DNA of 64,000 nt from Weissella viridescens (GCF_003862435.1 NZ_RHGY01000006.1:52973-116972); one strand, 5' to 3'; positions 1 to 8,902 are shown, numbered from the stretch's first letter. Notes: a model not told the origin generated them from the sequence alone. Numbers and translations: made by a program.

Positions 1-584
1 ATGTTGACACTGGTGCGATGTACCGAGTTGTCACATTGGCCGCATTGCAAGCCGGCATCGATCCAAACGATGAAGAAGCTGTGACCAAACTATTGCCTGA
101 TGTGAAAATTACATTTAAGCCTGGTACGCCAGTCCAACATGTCTATTTAAACGGACAAGAGGTGACGGAAGCGATTCGCTCAGACGAAGTCGCTCGTAAT
201 GTTTCAGCTGTTGCTTCATATGCTGCCGTTCGTTCAACCATGACCGAGTTACAACGCGAAATTGCAAGTAATGCTGGTGTGGTAATGGATGGACGCGACA
301 TTGGAACAACGGTTTTGCCCAATGCGGACGTCAAAATTTTCTTAATTGCTTCAGTCCAAGAACGGGCCGAACGCCGCTATAAGGAAAACCAAGCTAAGGG
401 GATTGATACGGATACAACTTTAGCTGAATTAACGCAAGCAATTGAGCAGCGTGACTATTTAGATTCACATCGTGAAATTTCGCCTTTGAAAAAGGCTGAT
501 GACGCAGTGGAGTTAGATACAACAGGACTTTCGATTGATGAAGTTGTTGATCGAGCCAAGGCCATCATCGCTGAGAAGGCATAA
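1..584 (+). CDS. cmk: cytidylate kinase, 5'-truncated by window edge
   Basis: Phosphorylates CMP and dCMP to the diphosphates in pyrimidine nucleotide recycling. The open frame runs in from the window edge: codons before the first internal ATG at 18 read DTGA directly before MYR, matching the DTGAMYR motif that follows the P-loop in bacterial CMP kinases, so the P-loop and roughly the first 30 residues lie outside the window. The conserved DGRDIGT substrate-binding motif is present (near residue 92 counted from MYR), as is the R-rich lid segment (ERAERR). The gene is followed within 100 bp by rpsA, the usual cmk-rpsA order of Bacillota. The ATG at 18 is internal, not a start. Confidence 0.95.
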   Translation, partial: VDTGAMYRVVTLAALQAGIDPNDEEAVTKLLPDVKITFKPGTPVQHVYLNGQEVTEAIRSDEVARNVSAVASYAAVRSTMTELQREIASNAGVVMDGRDIGTTVLPNADVKIFLIASVQERAERRYKENQAKGIDTDTTLAELTQAIEQRDYLDSHREISPLKKADDAVELDTTGLSIDEVVDRAKAIIAEKA

Positions 585-641
585 TTTATTTGAATCATAA
601 AAAAACCACGATTAATGCTAGTAATACAGACAAGGATACTG

Positions 642-647
642 TATAAT
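642..647 (+). promoter_or_regulatory. candidate -10 box of rpsA
   Basis: TATAAT lies 38 bp before the rpsA start; no good -35 hexamer is found 16-18 bp upstream (TAGTAA at 17), so this is a weak call. rpsA could equally be read from cmk. Confidence 0.4.
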
Positions 648-684
648 AATCGCTAGAGTCGTGTGACCAGGAGGATATATTGTA

Positions 685-1962
685 ATGAACGAAGAGAACA
701 ATGAGCTATTGGCAGCTCTTGATAGTGTAGCCGAAGTTAAAGTTGGCGATGTAGTCAAGGGTGAAGTCTTAGCAATTGATGATAACCGTCAAGTGATTGT
801 AGGTATTGAAGGTGCCGGTGTTGAGGGTGTTATCCCAATGCGCGAACTTTCTTCAGACCGTGATGCTGACGTTAACGATCTTGTTAAGGTTGGAGATGTA
901 TTGGATTTGGTAGTTGTATCAACTATCGGTTCTGACAAAGAAGGTGGATCATACCTATTGTCAAAGCGTCGCCTTGAAGCTCGTCGTGCTTGGGAGGAAG
1001 TCGCAAGCAAGTATAACGAGGGTGATATTGTTGAAGCACCTGTAACACAAGTTGTTAAGGGTGGATTGGTTGTTGATGTTGACGGTGTACGTGGATTCGT
1101 ACCTGCTTCAATGATTGAAAACCGCTTTGTACAAGATTTGAACCAATACAAGGGTCAAACTATTCGTGCAAAGATTATCGAAATCGACCCAGCCGAAAGC
1201 CGCTTGATTTTGTCACGTCGTGACGTTTTGAACGCCGAACGTGAAGAAGCATTGAAGCATGTCTTTGATGAATTGTCAGTTGGTGATGTTGTTGAAGGTA
1301 AGGTTGCTCGTATGACTAACTTTGGTGCCTTCATCGACCTTGGTGGTGTAGATGGATTAGTTCACGTATCTGAAATCTCACACGATCGCGTTTCACAACC
1401 ATCAGACGTTTTGTCAGTTGGTGAACCTGTGAAGGTAAAGGTTTTGGGCTTGGATCCAGAACGTGAGCGTATCTCATTGTCAATCAAGGCCACAGAAGCT
1501 GGTCCTTGGGATGATATTGAAGAAAAGGCTCCAGTTGGTTCAGTTCTTGAAGGAACTGTTAAGCGTGTTGTTGACTTTGGTGCCTTTGTGGAAGTATTCC
1601 CTGGCGTTGAAGGACTTGTTCACGTTTCACAAATTTCTCACAAGCACGTTAACAACCCAGCTGATGTTTTGAAGGCTGGCGACAAGGTCAAGGTTAAGGT
1701 TTTGGATGTAAATCCAGAAAAGCAACGTTTGTCATTGTCAATCAAGGCTTTGGAAGAAGCGCCTGAAGGTGAAGAAGAATCAAACAATGCCTCATCATCT
1801 GCTAACAACAGCAACAATGGTGGTGGTAACTCTGATCGTCCTCGTCGTCAAGCACGTCGTCCACGTCAAGATCGTGCACCAAAGAATTACTCAACTTCAG
1901 AAGAAGAAGGTAACGCAACTTTGGGTGATGCATTCGGTGATATCTTCAAGGATTTTAACTAA
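685..1962 (+). CDS. rpsA: 30S ribosomal protein S1 (short Bacillota form)
   Basis: RNA-binding protein of the S1 family, involved in translation. The 425-aa product has four S1 (OB-fold) repeats at about residues 15-90, 105-170, 190-260 and 275-345; the third and fourth carry the typical FGAFIDLGG-x-DGLVHVSEIS and FGAFVEVFPG-x-EGLVHVSQIS signatures. The C-terminal 70 residues are low-complexity, rich in Ser/Asn, then Arg/Pro and acidic residues. Gram-positive S1 has four or five repeats rather than six, so the length fits. The start is supported by an AGGAGG 10 bases upstream. It sits between cmk and der and ends at an intrinsic terminator. Confidence 0.95.
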   Translation: MNEENNELLAALDSVAEVKVGDVVKGEVLAIDDNRQVIVGIEGAGVEGVIPMRELSSDRDADVNDLVKVGDVLDLVVVSTIGSDKEGGSYLLSKRRLEARRAWEEVASKYNEGDIVEAPVTQVVKGGLVVDVDGVRGFVPASMIENRFVQDLNQYKGQTIRAKIIEIDPAESRLILSRRDVLNAEREEALKHVFDELSVGDVVEGKVARMTNFGAFIDLGGVDGLVHVSEISHDRVSQPSDVLSVGEPVKVKVLGLDPERERISLSIKATEAGPWDDIEEKAPVGSVLEGTVKRVVDFGAFVEVFPGVEGLVHVSQISHKHVNNPADVLKAGDKVKVKVLDVNPEKQRLSLSIKALEEAPEGEEESNNASSSANNSNNGGGNSDRPRRQARRPRQDRAPKNYSTSEEEGNATLGDAFGDIFKDFN

Positions 1963-1986
1963 TTTTTGATGAATAACTAAACAATT

Positions 1987-2029
1987 AAGCGTGTGTTGGG
2001 TTTATCCTGACGCACGCTTAATTTTATTT
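1987..2029 (+). terminator. rpsA terminator
   Basis: Nine-bp stem (AAGCGTGTG with CGCACGCTT, one G-T pair) followed by a T-rich run, 25 bp after the rpsA stop. Confidence 0.8.
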
Positions 2030-2095
2030 AGCGACAAAATGCCGAAAGTATAGTAACATTACAAGTAATAGCTAAGTTGCAAGGAGGTAGCAGAA

Positions 2096-3406
2096 ATGGC
2101 ACTACCAGTAGTAGCGATTGTTGGGCGTCCCAATGTGGGAAAGTCAACAATCTTTAACGAAATGGCCGGGGATCGAATCTCAATTGTTGAAGATACCCCA
2201 GGTGTAACACGTGATCGTATTTATACACGTGCAGAATGGTTAACCCGCGAATTCCGCTTGATAGATACTGGTGGAATTGAAATGGGTGATGAACCATTCA
2301 TGACACAAATCGTACAACAAGCAGAAATTGCCATCGACGAAGCTGATGTCATTGTTTTCATGGTATCAGCTAAAGAAGGCCTTACAGAAGCGGATGAACG
2401 CGTTGCAAAAATTTTATATCGTACAGACAAGCCAGTCATTCTAGCCGTTAATAAGGTGGACAACCCTGAAAAGCGTGCGGAAATCTATGACTTTTATGCG
2501 CTTGGTTTTGGCGATCCATACCCAATTTCAGGAACGCACCGAACTGGTGTTGGTGATTTACTTGATAAAATTGTCAGTGAATTTCCTGAAGTAGATGCTG
2601 AAGAAGAAGACGATTCAATTCGTTTCTCTTTGATTGGTCGTCCAAATGTGGGAAAGTCATCAATCGTGAATGCTTTGTTAGGCGAGGATCGTGTTATTGT
2701 TTCGGATATTGCCGGAACCACCCGTGATGCCGTCGACACAAAGTTTACCGATGCTGATGGTGATGAATTTGTCATGGTCGACACGGCTGGAATCCGTAAG
2801 CGTGGTAAGGTTTATGAAAATACTGAAAAGTATTCTGTCATGCGAGCTATGCGCGCGATTGATGATTCTAACGTTGTTTTGATGGTACTAAATGCCGAAG
2901 AAGGTATTCGGGATCAAGATAAGCACGTGGCCGGATACGCGCATGAAGCGGGCCGTGCTATCATTATCGTTGTGAACAAGTGGGATACAATCGAAAAAGA
3001 TACGTATACCATGAAGGATTTTGAACAAACAATTCGTGACGAGTTCCAATATTTGTCATATGCACCCATTGTCTTTGTATCAGCTAAGACAAAGCAACGT
3101 TTGAACAAGTTACCTGAAATGATTAAGCAGGTTGATGCGAACCACAAGCGTCGTATTCAGTCAGCAACGTTGAATGAAGTGATTATGGATGCTTTGGCAA
3201 CTAATCCTACACCAACGGTTAACGGTAAGCGTTTGCGTGTTTACTATGCAACGCAAGTCGCAATCCAACCACCAACATTTGTTGTCTTTGTCAATGATCC
3301 TGAGCTAATGCACTTTTCATATGAACGTTTCCTAGAAAATCAAATCCGTAAGGCATTTGACTTTACTGGAACACCAATTCATTTGATTAAGCGAGCTCGT
3401 AAATAA
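2096..3406 (+). CDS. der: ribosome biogenesis GTPase Der (EngA)
   Basis: Essential GTPase that helps mature the 50S subunit. The 436-aa protein has the diagnostic tandem G domains: the first P-loop GRPNVGKST near residue 10 with DTPG and NKVD, the second GRPNVGKSS near residue 182 with DTAG and NKWD, followed by a C-terminal KH-like domain (about 350-436). The length is standard. The start ATG has AAGGAGG 8 bases upstream. A TATAGT -10-like box lies at 2049-2054. The gene has its own intergenic region after the rpsA terminator. Confidence 0.97.
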   Translation: MALPVVAIVGRPNVGKSTIFNEMAGDRISIVEDTPGVTRDRIYTRAEWLTREFRLIDTGGIEMGDEPFMTQIVQQAEIAIDEADVIVFMVSAKEGLTEADERVAKILYRTDKPVILAVNKVDNPEKRAEIYDFYALGFGDPYPISGTHRTGVGDLLDKIVSEFPEVDAEEEDDSIRFSLIGRPNVGKSSIVNALLGEDRVIVSDIAGTTRDAVDTKFTDADGDEFVMVDTAGIRKRGKVYENTEKYSVMRAMRAIDDSNVVLMVLNAEEGIRDQDKHVAGYAHEAGRAIIIVVNKWDTIEKDTYTMKDFEQTIRDEFQYLSYAPIVFVSAKTKQRLNKLPEMIKQVDANHKRRIQSATLNEVIMDALATNPTPTVNGKRLRVYYATQVAIQPPTFVVFVNDPELMHFSYERFLENQIRKAFDFTGTPIHLIKRARK

Positions 3407-3506
3407 TTTATTGTCAAATACTTGACAAATGAAGCACAAACTAGGTCGTGAATTGTTTATAAATGTTTAAAAGGGTTGATATATCAGCGTTTTCAATGAA
3501 AAAATG

Positions 3507-3535
3507 TTGTTTATCACATTGAGTTATGATATTCT
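3507..3535 (+). promoter_or_regulatory. candidate hup promoter
   Basis: TTGTTT (3507-3512), 17-bp spacer, TATTCT (3530-3535), about 80 bp before the hup start. Two non-ideal boxes but the best pair in an AT-rich 208-bp gap. Confidence 0.45.
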
Positions 3536-3614
3536 AAATATCGAAATGGTTATATGTCTAACATATAACTAATTTTAAATATATCGTAAATGATTATGCA
3601 GGAGGATATTTCGC

Positions 3615-3890
3615 ATGGCTAACAAGCAAGAATTGGTAAACGATGTTGCAACAGCAACTGGTTTGACAAAGAAGGACGCAACTGCTGCAGTTGACGCCGT
3701 TTTCTCATCAATCCAAGATACTTTGGCAAAGGGTGAAAAGGTTCAATTGATTGGATTTGGTAACTTCGAAGTTCGTTCACGTGCAGCTCGTAAGGGTCGC
3801 AACCCACAAACTAAGGAAGAAATTGAAATTCCAGCATCAAAGATCCCTGCATTCAAGCCTGGTAAGGCTTTGAAGGATGCCGTTAAGTAA
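3615..3890 (+). CDS. hup: DNA-binding protein HU
   Basis: Small basic nucleoid protein that bends and compacts DNA as a dimer. The 91-aa length, the helical N-terminus ([15 protein letters not shown]), the [20 protein letters not shown] arm segment and the terminal [12 protein letters not shown] are all typical of bacterial HU. AGGAGG precedes the ATG by 8 bases. Codon choice is strongly biased (AAG, TTG, GGT) as expected of a highly expressed gene. It stands alone and is followed by a strong terminator. Confidence 0.97.
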   Translation: MANKQELVNDVATATGLTKKDATAAVDAVFSSIQDTLAKGEKVQLIGFGNFEVRSRAARKGRNPQTKEEIEIPASKIPAFKPGKALKDAVK

Positions 3891-3971
3891 TTAAAACCCA
3901 CTTCTGGTGCGGTTTAACGCTTAATATGGGACATTTGGGGATATTTCGGTATTCCAGTCCATTTATAAATG

Positions 3972-4010
3972 AAAAGAGCTAACTCAATTTGAGTTAGCTC
4001 TTTTTTGTTT
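3972..4010 (+). terminator. hup terminator
   Basis: Fourteen-bp perfect stem (AAAAGAGCTAACTC with its complement), 5-base loop, then six T residues; about 80 bp after the hup stop. Confidence 0.85.
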
Positions 4011-4141
4011 GTATAAGGCTTAGTAATGTTGGCGTGGGGCTATTTTGAAGTTGAGCATATACCTGTAAAATGATGATACCTGTTTTTGGCTCAAAATGGG
4101 TGTTAAATTAATAGTGTTGAAAAATTAATCATTCTACAGGA

Positions 4142-4172
4142 GGCATTCAAAAATTTTCTGAATGTCTTTTTT
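4142..4172 (+). terminator. terminator-like hairpin
   Basis: GGCATTCA pairs with TGAATGTC (one G-T), followed by T6. It lies directly before the decayed gene and overlaps the first codons of the longest open frame there, so those codons are not a real N-terminus. Confidence 0.5.
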
Positions 4173-4206
4173 ATTCCAAAGATTCGGGGCCCGTTTCATA
4201 CGGAAG

Positions 4207-4673
4207 GATATTTGGAGAGAAAAAATAACATTATATGCGAATACTACAGCTTACGCAAAGCAAATGGGAACCATCACATCAGGTATGAATATCGAAACGA
4301 AACTCAAGCACCTCGTGACAATCGCCCGTGTTAGTCAATATACTGGAAATACTAATTTCGGTCAGGTTATCACTGAACCCGTCTATAACAAGCGTCAAAT
4401 TGAGAGTAACCTCACAGTGGTTGCTCAACCAATGTGGGATATTCATTTAATCATTCGATTATTCAAGCACCTCTTGTAACCTATCGCAAGATTGAAAAGA
4501 ACTATAATTTCTATCGCTTTGATGATACACAAATTGATGAGGTCACATTAGCAAGAGCGCAATAAGTTGGATATACGGGACAGCCTGATCGTTATCCGAT
4601 TGGACAGACCGTGCAAATCACGGAAGTGTATCCAACTAATCAGGCAGGTCAACGCGTGGTTCGCTTTAAGTAG
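4207..4673 (+). pseudogene. decayed cell-surface / SH3-like domain gene
   Basis: Remnant of a gene interrupted by a frameshift and a stop. Reading passes through one frame to about 4436 (contains QYTGNTNFGQVITEPVYNK), continues in another frame (IIQAPLVTYRKIEKNYNFYR), meets an in-frame TAA at 4563-4565, and reads on to TAG at 4671-4673 with VGYTGQPDRYPIGQTVQI and a terminal RVVRFK. The last part resembles SH3-like or cell-wall binding modules of Gram-positive surface proteins. No start codon with a ribosome binding site is seen, so the N-terminal part is missing too. The family assignment is an inference from short motifs only. Confidence 0.45.
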
Positions 4674-5162
4674 CATGAAGAAGAATTTGCGATGTTTGAA
4701 GCAGCACTTGTGTAACCCGTGTAATGTAAAAGAATGTTGTATGATGAACCCCAATTCGATAGAGTTAGGCTTCTTTTCATTATTATAGATATACGTCTAA
4801 AATAGTGAAAAATGAATGTGATGAACAGCTATCGTCCGCAGGTTGTTATCTAAATACCTGCATTAAATTGGAATTAAGCATCTGATTTGTAACTGATCCT
4901 GAAATAAGCTTTATTTTAAACGATGGAGATGCCGGGATCCAGACGAAAACAGGTTGATTAAGTTATAAAAGTGCATAAAAGCCAACTTAATGTTGTCGAC
5001 GGTTTGCAATCTAACATGATATTTTTACAAAATCCACGACCATATCAACAAAAAAAAGGGATTTTGAATTTATTTTAAATAAACTGCGTCTTTTTCATGA
5101 CAGAACTATATCCGACTGCAAAAGGATTTCAGTCCATTTGGTCTCCTTAAAAAATTGGTACA
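4674..5162. other. non-coding AT-rich gap
   Basis: Between the decayed gene and the promoter of the first LysM gene. Short open frames here have neither ribosome binding sites nor recognisable products. No repeat, RNA gene or strong terminator was seen. Confidence 0.5.
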
Positions 5163-5191
5163 TTACATATTTTGTCATAAATCGTTATATT
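5163..5191 (+). promoter_or_regulatory. promoter of first LysM/Apf-like gene
   Basis: TTACAT (5163-5168), 17-bp spacer, TATATT (5186-5191). It would start transcription near 5198, giving a leader of about 100 bases that includes the element at 5221-5247. Confidence 0.55.
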
Positions 5192-5220
5192 TCTGATATA
5201 AATAGGAGTGTTTTCCACGG

Positions 5221-5247
5221 TATAGTATTCCTTGTCGTTAAGGCGAC
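5221..5247 (+). promoter_or_regulatory. leader element shared by the two LysM paralogues (copy A)
   Basis: TATAGTATTC followed 13 bases from its first base by a small hairpin, GTCG (5234-5237) and CGAC (5244-5247). The same layout recurs before the second paralogue at 6870, and both lie exactly 81 bp before the start codon. The stem differs by a compensatory change between copies. Confidence 0.5.
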
Positions 5248-5301
5248 CTACAAAAACAAATTTAAAATTAAACGCTGATAATATAGAGGAGATTAATTTC
5301 A

Positions 5302-5934
5302 ATGAATATCAAACAAACAATTCTTATGACAACCGCTGCTGCTGCTGGACTTTTGGGTGCAACCGGAATTGCATCTGCTGATCAAGTGACAATCAAGTCA
5401 GGTGACACACTTGCTTCAATTGCTCAAGCTAACAACACAACTGTTGATCACTTGGCATCATTGAACAACATTACTAATGTTGACATGATTTTTGCTGGTG
5501 AAACCCTTGAAACTGAAGGACAAGCTACAGCCGTAGCTGCTCCAGTACAACAAGCTGCTGCACCAGTTGCCCAAGCAACTCCTGTACAACAAGCCCCAGT
5601 ACAAGAAGCTGCTGCACCTGCTGCGCCAGCCGCTTCTGCACAACAAGCCCCTGTACAACAAGCTGCTGCACCAGCCGCTTCTGGTTCTGCTTACGCCGAA
5701 TTCCTTGCTAATGGTGGATCTGCTGCATTGTGGAACTCTGTGGTTCGCCCAGAATCAGGTGGAAACCCTAACGCTGTTTCAGCAAACGGTTACCGTGGAT
5801 TAGGTCAAACTAAGGAAGGTTGGGGAACTGGTTCAGTTGCACAACAAACGCAAGGCATGGTTAACTATGCCAACTCACGTTACGGTTCAGTTTCAAATGC
5901 CGTTTCATTCCGTCAAGCAAACGGTTGGTGGTAA
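5302..5934 (+). CDS. secreted LysM protein with Apf-like C-terminal domain (paralogue A)
   Basis: Extracellular cell-wall-associated protein. The 210-aa product has a signal peptide (residues 1-26, ending ASA before DQVT), one LysM domain (about 27-72, IKSGDTLASIAQ), a Pro/Ala/Gln low-complexity linker (about 75-135), and a C-terminal domain of about 75 residues (VVRPESGGNPNAVS to a terminal QANGWW). The last domain resembles that of aggregation-promoting factor and SceD/IsaA-like proteins, where the Glu in PESGGNP is the likely lytic transglycosylase acid; enzyme activity is inferred, not shown. GAGGAG precedes the ATG. It is about 75% alike, by eye, to the gene at 6951. Confidence 0.85.
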   Translation: MNIKQTILMTTAAAAGLLGATGIASADQVTIKSGDTLASIAQANNTTVDHLASLNNITNVDMIFAGETLETEGQATAVAAPVQQAAAPVAQATPVQQAPVQEAAAPAAPAASAQQAPVQQAAAPAASGSAYAEFLANGGSAALWNSVVRPESGGNPNAVSANGYRGLGQTKEGWGTGSVAQQTQGMVNYANSRYGSVSNAVSFRQANGWW

Positions 5935-5950
5935 GATTTAATCTTAACGA

Positions 5951-5992
5951 AAAAACGTCGTCCCTCAAATGATGAGGGACGACGTTTTTTTG
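5951..5992. terminator. bidirectional terminator
   Basis: Perfect 17-bp stem (5951-5967 with 5973-5989) with A and T runs on either side; serves paralogue A and the convergent gene at 6025. Confidence 0.9.
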
Positions 5993-6024
5993 CAAAAAAA
6001 GCTCGAATGAGCTAATTTTAAAAC

Positions 6025-6468
6025 TTAAGCATTTTCATTTGAACGGTACTTGAAAATCAAAAGTGCCGCCACAAGCAATGCCAAAATCAATAGAATCCAG
6101 TAAGTACCGGTCATTGAAATTAAACGGGTATCCTTGAATAAATTACCTAACCACATGACGACGCCTTGGAAAACAAGAACTAAAAAGGCTAAGGCACCAG
6201 TAACTGTTGCGATCGTTTGCATCAACGTGTAGTTCGTGAAGATGGTAATGAGGATCGTCACCACTGAAATCACAAGCAAGGCTAAGACGAGCCAACCCAC
6301 AAAGCTAGAAAGGTGGAACATGTCTTTAGTGGTGAATGATAAGTTATCGCGGACGCTATTTTTTAAGTCTAATGTAGATTGCATTGGACGGAAAAGTAGC
6401 ACAATCATAATCAATTCAAGAATTGCTGAAATTGATAAGGTCTTATTCTGCATAAATTTTTCGAACAT
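6025..6468 (-). CDS. hypothetical membrane protein with four predicted TM segments
   Basis: I do not recognise the family. The 147-aa product has hydrophobic stretches near residues 12-28, 55-77, 83-107 and 120-140 and a short charged C-terminus (FKYRSNENA). Two ATGs lie close together: the one at 6474 is almost touching the AGGAG, the one at 6468 (MFEKFMQNK) has a 7-base spacing and is preferred. It is encoded against, and between, the two LysM paralogues, sharing a terminator with the first. No functional inference is possible from context. Confidence 0.65.
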   Translation of the reverse strand: MFEKFMQNKTLSISAILELIMIVLLFRPMQSTLDLKNSVRDNLSFTTKDMFHLSSFVGWLVLALLVISVVTILITIFTNYTLMQTIATVTGALAFLVLVFQGVVMWLGNLFKDTRLISMTGTYWILLILALLVAALLIFKYRSNENA

Positions 6469-6474
6469 ATTCAT

Positions 6475-6869
6475 ACTCCTGGCAGCTTTTAACGTGGTTC
6501 AGGATTGCACGTATTTTTATCGAATTTATATGTAAAATACAGCTACTTTGAGTGTAGCGTGTTTCAAGTTTTAGTCAATGGTTGAAACTATCCAATATAA
6601 CGATGGCTGTCAGTTATATTGATTTGTGTCACAGGCACAGCTTAAAATAAAGGTCATAAACTTAGGAAAAGAAGCAAGATCACCTTGAATTGGGCTGTAT
6701 CTGTCACAGGCAAGCAAAAAGTTTTGAAAAATTGAAAGAATATATTACAGACGTAAAAAGGCGAGCTAAACACTTTAATACGCATTTCATCAGGTATGTG
6801 TGTTTAAGTTTTGCAATAGTTGTAATAGAACGTTAAGTGTTCTGATACACAAAGTGAGCGGGTTAGCGT
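6475..6869. other. repeat-dense intergenic region
   Basis: About 400 bp between divergent genes. It holds two perfect inverted repeats, GTTTCAA/TTGAAAC (6561-6567 and 6582-6588) and CAATATAAC/GTTATATTG (6593-6601 and 6613-6621), and an 11-bp direct repeat TGTCACAGGCA at 6627-6637 and 6702-6712. A weak promoter-like pair for paralogue B is TTGTAA (6820-6825) with TGATAC (6843-6848). No coding sequence is evident. Confidence 0.5.
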
Positions 6870-6896
6870 TATAGTATTCATTGTTGATAAGCAACA
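6870..6896 (+). promoter_or_regulatory. leader element shared by the two LysM paralogues (copy B)
   Basis: TATAGTATTC (6870-6879), then a hairpin TGTTG (6882-6886) with CAACA (6892-6896). Position, spacing and distance to the start codon (81 bp) equal those of copy A at 5221. Confidence 0.5.
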
Positions 6897-6950
6897 TATA
6901 AAAAATAAATTAAAAAATTAAAAAAGACGTTTTAAAGGAGAGTTTCGATT

Positions 6951-7565
6951 ATGAATATCAAAAAAGCTATGATTTTAACTGGGGCAACTGCTGCTGGATT
7001 AGTTGGTGCTTCAACTGCTGCTTCAGCTGACCAAATTACAATTAAGAGTGGTGATACGCTAGCCGGAATCGCTCAAGAACATGGGACAACAACTGAAAAC
7101 CTTGCAGCAATTAACGCAATTACAGATCCTAACTTGATTTTTGCTGGTGAAACACTTGAAACTGAAGGTCAAGCTGCTCCGGTCGCTGCACCTGCACAAC
7201 AAGCACCAGTCCAAGCTGCTGCGCCCGTTGCACAACCAGCTGCTACGCAAGCTCCTGCGGCACCTGTTCAAAAGTCAGCTGCACCTGCACAAGTTTCTGC
7301 ACCAGCTGGGTCAGGTTCAACTTATGAAGAATTTATTGCTAACGGTGGAACTGCTGCAATGTGGCACACAATTGTTCGCCCAGAATCAGGTGGAAACCCT
7401 AATGCCATTTCACCAAACGGGTACCGTGGATTAGGTCAAACTAAGGAAGGTTGGGGAACTGGTTCAGTTGCACAACAAACTAAGGGTATGGTTAACTACG
7501 CAACTTCACGTTACGGTTCAGTTGAAAATGCCATTTCATTCCGTCAAGCTAACGGTTGGTGGTAA
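6951..7565 (+). CDS. secreted LysM protein with Apf-like C-terminal domain (paralogue B)
   Basis: Same architecture as the protein at 5302: signal peptide (residues 1-26, ending ASA), LysM (27-72, IKSGDTLAGIAQEHG), Pro/Ala/Gln linker, and C-terminal PESGGNP...QANGWW domain; 204 aa. The LysM and terminal domains are nearly identical to paralogue A while the linker has diverged. AAAGGAGAG precedes the ATG. The two genes most likely arose by duplication that included about 80 bp of leader. Peptidoglycan binding is supported by LysM; hydrolase activity is inferred. Confidence 0.85.
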   Translation: MNIKKAMILTGATAAGLVGASTAASADQITIKSGDTLAGIAQEHGTTTENLAAINAITDPNLIFAGETLETEGQAAPVAAPAQQAPVQAAAPVAQPAATQAPAAPVQKSAAPAQVSAPAGSGSTYEEFIANGGTAAMWHTIVRPESGGNPNAISPNGYRGLGQTKEGWGTGSVAQQTKGMVNYATSRYGSVENAISFRQANGWW

Positions 7566-7575
7566 GAAATTATAC

Positions 7576-7615
7576 AAAAAGCACCTATCAGGGTTACCTG
7601 GTAGGTGTTTTTTTT
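7576..7615 (+). terminator. terminator of LysM paralogue B
   Basis: Eleven-bp stem (CACCTATCAGG with CCTGGTAGGTG), 4-base loop, T8. Confidence 0.85.
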
Positions 7616-7632
7616 GTTGAAAATTAGGTCGT

Positions 7633-7851
7633 TTAGGATAAGAGTTGCGTATAATCCGGGCGTGAATAATTCCAATTATAAAAATAGATGGTCATGACGG
7701 TTAACATGATAAAGAGTACGATCATCAAATAAGTCTCATATCGATTATGATCATGGATGCTAGCAATCAAACGAGGAATACATAAAAGTATTAAACAAAT
7801 AAGATTGACCGCGATGAGAAAATTCAAAGCATCTGTCGTGTTTAAAGTCAT
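7633..7851 (-). CDS. hypothetical small membrane protein
   Basis: 72 aa with two hydrophobic segments (about 8-28 and 42-60) and a short polar tail. Not recognised. Only a weak purine-rich site (AAAGAAG) precedes the start, so the call rests on the clean open frame, its membrane-type composition and its position directly convergent with a terminator. Confidence 0.45.
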   Translation of the reverse strand: MTLNTTDALNFLIAVNLICLILLCIPRLIASIHDHNRYETYLMIVLFIMLTVMTIYFYNWNYSRPDYTQLLS

Positions 7852-8011
7852 TGAGGAACTTCTTTCATACTTAAATTAAAGGGGGACTTAGTAAACTAAG
7901 CAATAATTGTATTATAACGCTTTTTTCTAAAATGTAAGCAAAAAATAAAGTTAACCAGTCGTATAAAGCTTGGCTTTCTGTAAACTTTTGAGCTTTTCTT
8001 AAAATCGTATC

Positions 8012-8041
8012 TTGTTAGTCAGCTCACAGTTAAGGTAAGAT
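8012..8041 (+). promoter_or_regulatory. candidate promoter of the pyridoxine kinase operon
   Basis: TTGTTA (8012-8017), 18-bp spacer, TAAGAT (8036-8041), 30 bp before the start codon. Confidence 0.4.
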
Positions 8042-8071
8042 GAAGTTAAACAAAAAATGGAGCATGATGAA

Positions 8072-8902
8072 ATGGTGGTTAGAAAAATTGTGACGATTGC
8101 AGGCTCTGATAGTCTGGCAGGTGGTGGCATCCAGGCCGATCTAGCAACCTTTGATGAGTATTATTTTCAAGGTTTGAGTGTGATAACGAGTATTGTAACG
8201 GTAATTGATGACGATTTTACGATTCATCCTGTCGCACCCAAACTTGTGTTGGAACAAATGCAATCCATATTTGCCTTAGAGGATATTGCAGCTGTAAAAA
8301 TCGGATTATTACCATCACAAGCACATATAGAGTTAGTTGCTAATTTTTTAAGAGAACATGTGCAGGATACGCCAACCATTGTCGATCCGGTGATGGTGTT
8401 TAAAGAAACGGATGATGCGGATACAACGAAAATGGTACAAGCGATGCGAACGAACTTGTTGCCCATAGCAACGGTGGTGACACCAAATTTACCAGAGGCT
8501 GAATTATTATCAGGACAACCCATTCATTCTAGTGCAGATTTAACGAATGCTGCTAAACAAATCTTACAGCTGGGCAGTCAGGCTGTATATGCTAAAGGTG
8601 GCACACGTTTAGCAGGTAATCAAGTTTCAGATGTACTGGTTACGCAAACGGGTTTTGAAGCCATCTACACACAACCTAAGTTAACCGCTAAGACGAATAA
8701 TGGGGCTGGGTGCACATTATCGGCGGCCATTGCCAGTAATCTGGGCCAGGCGCAACCTTTAGCAGATGCTGTACAAAAAGCACAAGCCTTCGTGCACGCA
8801 GGTATCGCGCATGGGGTACCGCTAAATCAATCATTTGATATTGGAAACGTTTGGCAAGGTGCACAACGGGCAATTCGGGAAGGAAAAATTGATGAAAATT
8901 AA
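8072..8902 (+). CDS. pdxK: pyridoxine/pyridoxal kinase, ThiD-like
   Basis: Phosphorylates B6 vitamers to supply pyridoxal phosphate. The 276-aa product belongs to the ribokinase-like ThiD/PdxK group: IAGSDSLAGGGIQAD at the N-terminus, DPVM near residue 105, TPNLPEAELL near 140, and the anion-hole/catalytic segment KTNNGAGCTLSAAI near 210, where the ThiD Asp-Gly-Cys type motif reads GAGCT. ATG at 8072 is chosen because GGAG lies 9 bases upstream; the ATG at 8057 overlaps that site. The next gene overlaps by 11 bases and encodes an ECF S component, which supports a B6 role over hydroxymethylpyrimidine kinase, but ThiD activity cannot be excluded. Confidence 0.75.
   Translation: MVVRKIVTIAGSDSLAGGGIQADLATFDEYYFQGLSVITSIVTVIDDDFTIHPVAPKLVLEQMQSIFALEDIAAVKIGLLPSQAHIELVANFLREHVQDTPTIVDPVMVFKETDDADTTKMVQAMRTNLLPIATVVTPNLPEAELLSGQPIHSSADLTNAAKQILQLGSQAVYAKGGTRLAGNQVSDVLVTQTGFEAIYTQPKLTAKTNNGAGCTLSAAIASNLGQAQPLADAVQKAQAFVHAGIAHGVPLNQSFDIGNVWQGAQRAIREGKIDEN

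Noticed and set aside
4162..4479. 105-codon open frame as an intact gene
   Set aside because: Its first codons lie in a terminator hairpin, there is no ribosome binding site, and the homologous-looking segment continues in another frame.
4800..5300. c-di-AMP (ydaO) riboswitch or WalR box before the LysM genes
   Set aside because: No conserved ydaO core and no exact TGTWAH-N5-TGTWAH pair; near matches need several mismatches.
8072..8902. ThiD hydroxymethylpyrimidine kinase
   Set aside because: Possible, but linkage to a single ECF S component without thiamine genes fits B6 better; kept only as an alternative.
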